From the NCBI GenBank assembly GCA_052170555.1, contig JBQNAI010000002.1:263103-327102 (forward strand): DNA of 64,000 bases, written 5' to 3'. Positions 53,632 to 61,000 of this stretch are shown one piece after another. Each line of letters starts with the position of its first letter. Positions within the stretch are counted from its first letter, which is position 1. The notes under the pieces are model-generated. The model searched no databases. It was not told where the DNA came from and was given only the letters and a program-made list of their open reading frames with translations. This stretch comes from Scybalousia_A sp052170555. GTDB taxonomy: Bacteria; Bacteroidota; Bacteroidia; Bacteroidales; P3. A program made the translations under genes and the position numbers.

Positions 53632-53639
53632 ACAAAAAA

Positions 53640-53670
53640 ATTGGGATATAGGAGAAAATACTTATTTTTG
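53640..53670 (+). promoter_or_regulatory. Promoter of the DUF4249-like lipoprotein gene
   Basis: ATTG (53640-53643), a 19-base spacer and TATTTTTG (53663-53670), 22 bases before the ATG. Confidence 0.7.
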
Positions 53671-53692
53671 CAACTCAAAAAAACGATTAGAA

Positions 53693-54685
53693 ATGAGAAA
53701 GATAGTTTACTTGTTATTGACATTGCCTTTGGTCATGTTGATTGCTTGTGATGCGGAGTTTGATCCTAACGATGATTGGCAAGAAAAGATGATGATATAT
53801 TGTCTTTTAGATCAAGACGATGATACTACTTATGTTCGTGTGGAGAGATGTTTTTTAGGGAATGGCAATGCCCATGAATTTGCAAAAAATAAAGACAGTA
53901 TTTATTATGCTCCAGATGAATTGGATGTTAAGCTTTACGCATACAATATATGGGATACTTCTACGGTAGTTGCAGTATATGATTTTCTTTATACAACTAG
54001 AGCTAAAAATAATGGAGAGTTTTTTTTTAATACTAATTGTCCCGTATATTATTGTACAACTAAAGGTAGACTATCAACCAATCAATTGTATCAACTTGTT
54101 GTTACCAACATGAAGACGGGCAAGCAAGCAAACGCAAAGACCTTGCTTCTGGGCAATTATACAATAGAGACTACTTCCTTTACTTTTACAGAGGACAAAG
54201 GTACTATGGGGATAGTTTGGTCTAATCTTCACTCGTATGAACAATCATCTATGGAGAGTATAGCAAAACAATTTGCAGTCAGTATACGGTTCAACTATAC
54301 CGAGGGTGGAATAATCAAGTATATAGATATACCTGTTGCTAGTAAAGTTAATAATAACATTAGATTTTCTATGAAAACTGCAGTAGATACAGCATCTATT
54401 TTTTCGGGGATGAGGACTAAGCTAAAAGGTAAGACTAATCTGAATTGGTATGGGGTATCTCCATTTGAAATAAAGGTATCTGCGGGAGATCTATCTTTGT
54501 TCGATTATATTTCTATCAACAGTGCATCAAATAATTCACTGAATTACACTCCTATCTATACTAATATTGATGGAGGTATTGGGCTTTTTGCAGCAAGACG
54601 TACACATATACACAAGAGTTTTGCCGATAAAGAAATTAGCAATGATATAAAAGAAAAAATTAAGACTTTTGGATTTGGTTTTTAG
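53693..54685 (+). CDS. DUF4249-like outer-membrane lipoprotein
   Basis: A 330-residue lipoprotein with lipobox MLIAC (Cys about res 19) and beta-rich mature part. DUF4249-like signs: YCLLDQDDDTTYVRVERCFLG near the N-terminus, NQLYQLVVTNMKTGKQANAKT and a late IDGGIGLFAARRT. These proteins are anchored in the outer membrane; function is unknown. A single gene ahead of trigger factor. Confidence 0.7.
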   Translation: MRKIVYLLLTLPLVMLIACDAEFDPNDDWQEKMMIYCLLDQDDDTTYVRVERCFLGNGNAHEFAKNKDSIYYAPDELDVKLYAYNIWDTSTVVAVYDFLYTTRAKNNGEFFFNTNCPVYYCTTKGRLSTNQLYQLVVTNMKTGKQANAKTLLLGNYTIETTSFTFTEDKGTMGIVWSNLHSYEQSSMESIAKQFAVSIRFNYTEGGIIKYIDIPVASKVNNNIRFSMKTAVDTASIFSGMRTKLKGKTNLNWYGVSPFEIKVSAGDLSLFDYISINSASNNSLNYTPIYTNIDGGIGLFAARRTHIHKSFADKEISNDIKEKIKTFGFGF

Positions 54686-54704
54686 TAAATAGGAGTTGAT
54701 TTTT

Positions 54705-54735
54705 TTTGCCTGAAAGATAATTATTTGTAACTTTG
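54705..54735 (+). promoter_or_regulatory. Promoter of tig-ychF
   Basis: TTTG (54705-54708), a 19-base spacer and TAACTTTG (54728-54735), an exact consensus match, 42 bases before the tig ATG. Confidence 0.85.
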
Positions 54736-54777
54736 CAAACTCTTTTTTAGAAAATAAATAAACAAAACATATATAAA

Positions 54778-56229
54778 ATGAAATTAAGTCAAGAAAATAA
54801 TGGGGTATTGACCTCTTTAGTGAAGATTGAGATTGAAGCAAACGACTACGTACAGGAAGTAGAAAAGCAGTTGAAAGAACAGAGAAAGAAGATGTCTGTT
54901 CCGGGTTTTCGTCCGGGTCAAGTACCAATGTCAATGGTAAAGAAGATGTATGCGGTATCCGTAAAGGCACAGGTGATAGAACGATTGATGTCGGATAACT
55001 TATATAAATACATAGAGAGCAATAAGATACAAGTATTAGGGTCTCCTTTAGCGAATGAGGATAAGACTCCTAAGGCGGATTTTGAAAAAGATACAGATTT
55101 TACGTTCTATTTTGATGTGGCGATGCAACCAGATTTTGAGTTGAAGTTAGACGAGAAAAAGGCAACACTCTATGAAATAGAACCGACGAAAGAGATGTTA
55201 GATAAATTTGTGGAGGATACTTGTATACGTTTTGGTAAAGTAGAGACTCCTGAACAAGTAGGTGAAAAGGATATGGTTTATGGTCATCTTGTTGAATTGA
55301 CGGAGGATGGCAAAAGGAAAGAGGGAGGTATTGATATACATACTACGATGTATATTGAACGAATTACGTTGAAAACGATAAGAGATAAATTTATTGGTAA
55401 GAAAAAGGACAGTGCCATAGTGTTCAAACCATCAAAAGCGTTGAAAGATTTGTCGCAGTTAGCTACATTTCTTCACAAAAAACAGGACGAATCCAAGGAG
55501 TTTGTTGCCGATTGTGAGTTTACTGTTATGAGTATACAGCGTATGACTCCTGCTACATTGAATGAAGAGTTATTTGGTAAAGTGTATAAAAACAAAAATA
55601 TCAAGGAAGAGAAAGCTTTTAGGGAGGAAGCAAAAAAAGATTTAATGAATGCTTACCAACGAGAGAGTAATAACTATTTTCTGAATAAGGTTAGTGAGGA
55701 CTTGGTGAAGAATGTGAAGTTTGATTTACCGGAAGAGTTTTTGAAACGTTGGCTGTTGGCAACTTCTCAGAGCGAGAAAGCGAGAGAGGATATAGAGGAA
55801 AAGTTTAATAAATATTTAGATGGTATTCGTTGGCAGATATTGGAGACTAAGATCGCAGAGGCAAATAATATCAAGATTAAGGACGAAGATATTCTGAATT
55901 ATTACAAGACCGAGTTGCTTCCCTCTTATTTCCCCGTTATGCCGGACGAGACAGAACAGCAGCGTATGGAACGAGAGGAACATTTGCAGGCGGTAGCTTA
56001 CAATATGTTGAATGAAAAGGATCAAACGAAGCAGGTTTATAACTATTTATTTGATAAACAGATTACAGAGGTTTTGAAAAGTAATATGAAAATAGCGGTA
56101 AAAAAAGTTAATATGGATGAGTTTATCAAAGAAGTATCTTCTACGACAGAAGAGAAGAAAGCGACAAAAGATAAGGCTGCAAAGTCTGAGAAAAAAGGAG
56201 AGCAAATAGACCAACCTTCATTGTTTTAG
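54778..56229 (+). CDS. tig: Trigger factor
   Basis: A 483-residue ribosome-associated chaperone. The N-terminal ribosome-binding domain has VPGFRPGQVPMSMVKK (usual GFRxGKxP). A diverged FKBP-like middle domain (about res 150-250) and a long helical C-terminal chaperone domain follow, ending in a lysine-rich tail typical of Bacteroidota members. It shields nascent chains at the ribosome exit. The ychF start follows by two bases. Confidence 0.93.
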   Translation: MKLSQENNGVLTSLVKIEIEANDYVQEVEKQLKEQRKKMSVPGFRPGQVPMSMVKKMYAVSVKAQVIERLMSDNLYKYIESNKIQVLGSPLANEDKTPKADFEKDTDFTFYFDVAMQPDFELKLDEKKATLYEIEPTKEMLDKFVEDTCIRFGKVETPEQVGEKDMVYGHLVELTEDGKRKEGGIDIHTTMYIERITLKTIRDKFIGKKKDSAIVFKPSKALKDLSQLATFLHKKQDESKEFVADCEFTVMSIQRMTPATLNEELFGKVYKNKNIKEEKAFREEAKKDLMNAYQRESNNYFLNKVSEDLVKNVKFDLPEEFLKRWLLATSQSEKAREDIEEKFNKYLDGIRWQILETKIAEANNIKIKDEDILNYYKTELLPSYFPVMPDETEQQRMEREEHLQAVAYNMLNEKDQTKQVYNYLFDKQITEVLKSNMKIAVKKVNMDEFIKEVSSTTEEKKATKDKAAKSEKKGEQIDQPSLF

Positions 56230-56231
56230 CT

Positions 56232-57335
56232 ATGTCTCTTAAATGTGGTATAGTGGGGTTACCTAATGTGGGTAAGTCCACACTGTTTAACTGCCTGTCC
56301 AATTCAAAAGCACAGGCAGCCAATTTTCCTTTTTGTACGATAGAACCCAATGTTGGAGTAATAGCAGTTCCGGATGAAAGGTTGAATATCCTTGCAGAAA
56401 TAGATAACCCTGAAAAGATTGTTCCTACTAATGTAGAAATAGTAGATATTGCTGGTTTGGTCAAAGGGGCGTCTAAAGGTGAAGGATTGGGGAATAAATT
56501 TTTAGGTAACATACGAGAGTGTGACGCAATCATTGAAGTTTTGCGTTGTTTTGATAACGAAAATATTGTTCATATTGATGGTAGTGTAGATCCTATTAGG
56601 GATAAAGAAATAATAGATTTGGAGTTGCAAATTAAAGATCTTGAAACCATTGAGTCAAGATTCGCAAAGATAGAAAAACTTGCTAAGGTTGGCGGAGATA
56701 AAAAAGCCAAGGATATCTTGGAAGTCTTAAAAACTTACAAAGAGTTGTTAGAGGGAGGTAAGAATGCAAGGGATATAACATTTGATACTAAGGAACAGAT
56801 GCAGATATCTAAAGAGTTATGCCTTCTAACTGCAAAACCTATTATATATGTGTGCAATGTGGATGAAGCCTCTTGTAAGACAGGTAATGAATACGTGGAT
56901 AGAGTCAAACAGATGGCTCAGCGAGAAAATACTGATACACTTGTTATAGCAGCAAAGACAGAGGAAGATATTGCAGAGTTGGAAGATTTTGAAGAAAAAC
57001 AAATGTTTTTAGAGGACTTAGGGCTTAAAGAAAGTGGGGTCAATAGGTTGATAAAAGCAGCGTACACTATACTTGACCTTCAAACTTTCTTGACTACTGG
57101 ACCCAAAGAAACGAGGGCTTGGACTTTTCATAAGGGTGACAAAGCACCTCAATGTGCTGGTATTATTCATTCCGATTTTGAGAAAGGGTTTATTCGTGCT
57201 GAGGTTATCAAATATGATGATTATGTCAAGTATAGGAGCGAGATTGCATGTAAGGAAGCAGGAAAGATTGCAGTGGAGGGTAAGGATTATGTTGTACAGG
57301 ATGGAGATATTATGCACTTTCGGTTCAATGTGTAG
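56232..57335 (+). CDS. ychF: Redox-regulated ATPase YchF
   Basis: A 367-residue Obg-related P-loop protein. G1 GIVGLPNVGKSTLFN at the N-terminus, VDIAGLVKGASKGEGLGNKFL (G3), the altered G4 NVDE (which gives ATP rather than GTP specificity) and a C-terminal TGS domain (ETRAWTFHKGDKAPQCAGIIHSDFEKGFIRAEV). It associates with ribosomes. It is co-transcribed with tig and ends at a hairpin. Confidence 0.96.
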   Translation: MSLKCGIVGLPNVGKSTLFNCLSNSKAQAANFPFCTIEPNVGVIAVPDERLNILAEIDNPEKIVPTNVEIVDIAGLVKGASKGEGLGNKFLGNIRECDAIIEVLRCFDNENIVHIDGSVDPIRDKEIIDLELQIKDLETIESRFAKIEKLAKVGGDKKAKDILEVLKTYKELLEGGKNARDITFDTKEQMQISKELCLLTAKPIIYVCNVDEASCKTGNEYVDRVKQMAQRENTDTLVIAAKTEEDIAELEDFEEKQMFLEDLGLKESGVNRLIKAAYTILDLQTFLTTGPKETRAWTFHKGDKAPQCAGIIHSDFEKGFIRAEVIKYDDYVKYRSEIACKEAGKIAVEGKDYVVQDGDIMHFRFNV

Positions 57336-57360
57336 AATAATGCGAAGTTTTTTACTTTCC

Positions 57361-57396
57361 AAGAGGTTATCTATATTATAAAAGGGAACCTCTTTT
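57361..57396 (+). terminator. Terminator of tig-ychF
   Basis: AAGAGGTT (57361-57368) pairs with AACCTCTT (57387-57394), followed by TTTGGTTTT. Confidence 0.65.
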
Positions 57397-57518
57397 TGGT
57401 TTTATAGAATTATTTGTTTTGATGATACTTTTATCAGACTGCTGATTAAGAAAGGGTTGTGTTAAGATGCGAAGATGATAAAAGATAAAAAATAACTATT
57501 GTTGTACAGTTGGTTAAT

Positions 57519-57560
57519 AAAGTCAAGAAAGAATCTTTTAAAGTCAAGAAAGAATCTTTT
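57519..57560. repeat. Two exact tandem 21-bp repeat units
   Basis: AAAGTCAAGAAAGAATCTTT plus T is present at 57519-57539 and again at 57540-57560, both copies identical. This is the clearest copy of the intergenic family. The surrounding gap 57400-57810 holds no gene. Confidence 0.9.
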
Positions 57561-57785
57561 CTTTTTCCTCTTTATTTTAATAGAGTGAGATGTTTTTAAT
57601 ATGATAGTGGAGAATAAATAGGTGGTATTTGTAAAGATGAATTTATTTTATTTAAAAAAATTTTTTCAGTGTGGATTTAGGGTTTTATTGATTCGGGATA
57701 TTATATATATTAGGGAAAATAGACAATAAATTAGGGGAATAAAATTGCTATTTATTACTATTCTTATACATTCTCTACAAAAAAT

Positions 57786-57970
57786 ATTGCTATATAAGAA
57801 AAATTATTTGTAATTTTGCGCTCCCTGTTTTACACAAAGGTGTAATAGTAATATGGAAAGGGGAATGTAAAAAGTATACTTGTTTGATTATAAAGAGTAT
57901 TATAGTGATAAGTATGGTGAAATTGCGAGGTAGTGGCACACTGTTTGGTTATTGTGTGCGGGCTTTTTTG
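57786..57970 (+). promoter_or_regulatory. Promoter and leader with terminator-like hairpin before the giant gene
   Basis: ATTG (57786-57789), a 21-base spacer and TAATTTTG (57811-57818). In the leader, GCACAC (57936-57941) pairs with GTGTGC (57954-57959), followed by GGGCTTTTTT. This looks like an intrinsic terminator placed 30 bases before the ATG of the giant surface protein gene. It may be an attenuator, or it may end a separate small RNA of about 145 bases. Confidence 0.55.
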
Positions 57971-58000
57971 TGTATTTTTAATGGATGTAATATATATAGT

Positions 58001-61000
58001 ATGATGAATAAATGTCGTGGGGCAATCCTATCCATTGTGAACATGTTGTTTATTGTAGGGTTGTTGATGTTCGCCTCCACAGAAACAATTGCTCAAGCTA
58101 CAAAATTTGAGAGCAATGGTGTTAGGTACGAAATAATTGATGGGACTTCGGCTTTGAGAGTGATAGCGAAAAATCCCAAGTATGTAGGCAATATTACCGT
58201 ACCGCCGACAGTGATACATGGGGGTGTTACTTACAATGTGGAAGTGATAGGTCAAAAAGCTTTTGCAGGGTGCGTAGGTCTGACGCATATTGATCTACCT
58301 GTCGGATTACAAAAGATAGAGGAATTAGCCTTTGAAAATTGTATAAGTTTGACGGAGATAGATATACCAGACGGTATCTCTGAGATGTATTATCCTTTTG
58401 ATGGGTGTTCCAATATAACAGAGATAGCGCTTCCCTCTGGTAAGATAATAGGATTGGGTTATATGATTAACCTAAAAACCATAACTATTGGTGAAGATGT
58501 TACGGTTTTGGGACATGGTATAGACGAAACCCATTTTGAAGATAATTATAGTACATCGCCTAAAACTACGATTTTCCGTACATATGACATTGGCGGACCA
58601 AATACTACAACTATTTATTATAATGCTAAAAATGCAGTGCAGGATGCTTGTTATGAGGGTAAAGCTATGGGACCTAATGGGACAATTTATCACTTCTTTT
58701 ATCATGGTCATCCTTTTATGCGTTGTGGTAAATTGAAAAATATCTTCATTGGAGAGAGCGTTCAGACTATTGGGGATGAAATGTTTTACATTTACCCCAA
58801 ATATAATGCACATCTTAATAAAGTTGTTATAGGTTCCCATGTTACTTCTATAGGTTATGCTGCTTTTCAAGAGTATGGTATAGATACTGTGATATCTTAT
58901 GCAAGTATTCCTCCAACAACACAAACAAAGCTTGAACCCGGTAAATCATACTTTTTTGTTGAGGACGGACACTTGCAAAATAAACCTCATCCAAAGTCTT
59001 GTGAGTACAAACGTACGACATTTAGTACTAAAAATAATAGTACTAAACTGATAATTCCTTGTGATTCATATGGTAATTATATCAGTGATTCAGCCTGGAG
59101 GTTAGGTGGTATATTCAAAATGATACCTCAATCAACAGATACGGTTTATTTTGAGAGGTCTATATGCATGGGAGATGCGTTTTCGGTGAATAATGATGCG
59201 GCAATATTAGCAAAATTATCTGCTGATAACTTATCCATTCAGGCTAAAATGTCTGTAATAAATAAGTTTAGCAATTTAACAGAGGCAGGCACCTATTTTT
59301 CTGATAGAGTAGGAACCAATCAATCTCCTTGTCATAATCGGGTGTATGTATTGGTATTGAAGCATAGTTCTACAGAGAAACCAGTAAAACATCCTATAAT
59401 TGCTTATATATGCGAAGGAGAAACCTACGATCGGTATCCGTTTGATGCGAATAATGGTGGAACGAAGAGTACTGAGGGTTTGTATTATTACTATTCGTTG
59501 AATGATGAAGGCAATTGTTATGATACTATATACATGCTTAACCTTATTGTGCACAGTAAGTATAGTGGAATAAAAATAGATACTGTAGCAGATGATTCTT
59601 TTATTGGTACATCAGGATGGGAGTTTGATAACCCACCACTTGATCCTAAATATGCACCGGATCCAGGAAATAATTATTGGAAAATAAATAATGGGAAGTT
59701 GGCAATTGAAGCACAAAAGTATGGATTTGGTCAGTATAGAACAGGAGCTCAACGATGTCTTCAGGACAAATTTTCTTGGGCTTATAAAAAATTGAACTAT
59801 TCTGATACTACCAAACAACTTGTAATAAAATTAAGACTTCAAGTAGGAGGATATGATTTAAATCTTAGTACACCGAATGATTATGTAGAAATTTACTTAT
59901 CTGATGCTAATAAACCAGATGGAACAGTTCCTGGTTTGCAATGGGTAGCGGACAATGGAGCAAAACATACTCGGTTGTGTAAAAAATATATTGGAGATAC
60001 TAATTGGCATGATATATCTGTCACAATAGATGATCCCCTAACAAAAGGGAAATATATATGGATCAAGTGGCAAAATTGTAAAATAACGTTTACGGAAGAA
60101 TGGGTTAAACCGTCAATTGTTATAGACGAGGTTAAGGTTGTTGGGCGTGCATGGCTTTATGATACTATAATTGTTTGTGATGGTCAACAGGTAACTGTAA
60201 AGCAACAGGACGGGATAACCGATAGTACTGTAACACTAAATAAGGGCGATACTGTTAAGTGGAAGGAAATATTACGATCAGCATTGACGGGATGTGATTC
60301 AGTGGCATTCTATATGGCAATAGCACAAGATGAAGAAAATATGACTCCTCTGAAAATAGTTGATTCTGTATGTTATGATGTTTCCACTTATGATGTGAAA
60401 GAATTAGGCAAGACAATAAAGACAATCATTATAACAGATGAACAAAGAACCAAACTAAAAAATGGAGATACTGTAACAATCAAAGATACGTATTTAACTG
60501 GCGAATGTACAAGAGATATAGAAGTTAAGCTTATTTGTTATAAGCCGAGAAGGTGGCACGATGTACATGGTAATACTACAATGTTGGTTGAATTTTGCGA
60601 AGGTGAAACTCAAACTGTTGGAGGTCGAAAAATTACTGATGAGGATAAAGGGAAGGTATTTGATATCCTTTCCGATGAACGTTCGGAGGAAACAGGATGT
60701 GATAGTATTATTCGTGTAAAGGTAGTAGTAAATTCTCGTCCTTATGAAGAACGTTCTGTTGTGTTATGTCAGGGAGCAACTTATAAGGTTACCAACTCTT
60801 TTATTAAAGGTAAATGGGAGAATATTGTACCAATCACTCAAAGTGAATTTACTTTTAAAACGGTTGGAACCACAATAAGAGATGTAGATTTTACATACCC
60901 ATCGGGAACATGTCCTGGCAGAGTTCATTTGATAGTGACAGTACTTCCAACTACGACAAAACTGGTGGAAAAAACTCTCTGTTGGGAGGAAATTAATAAT

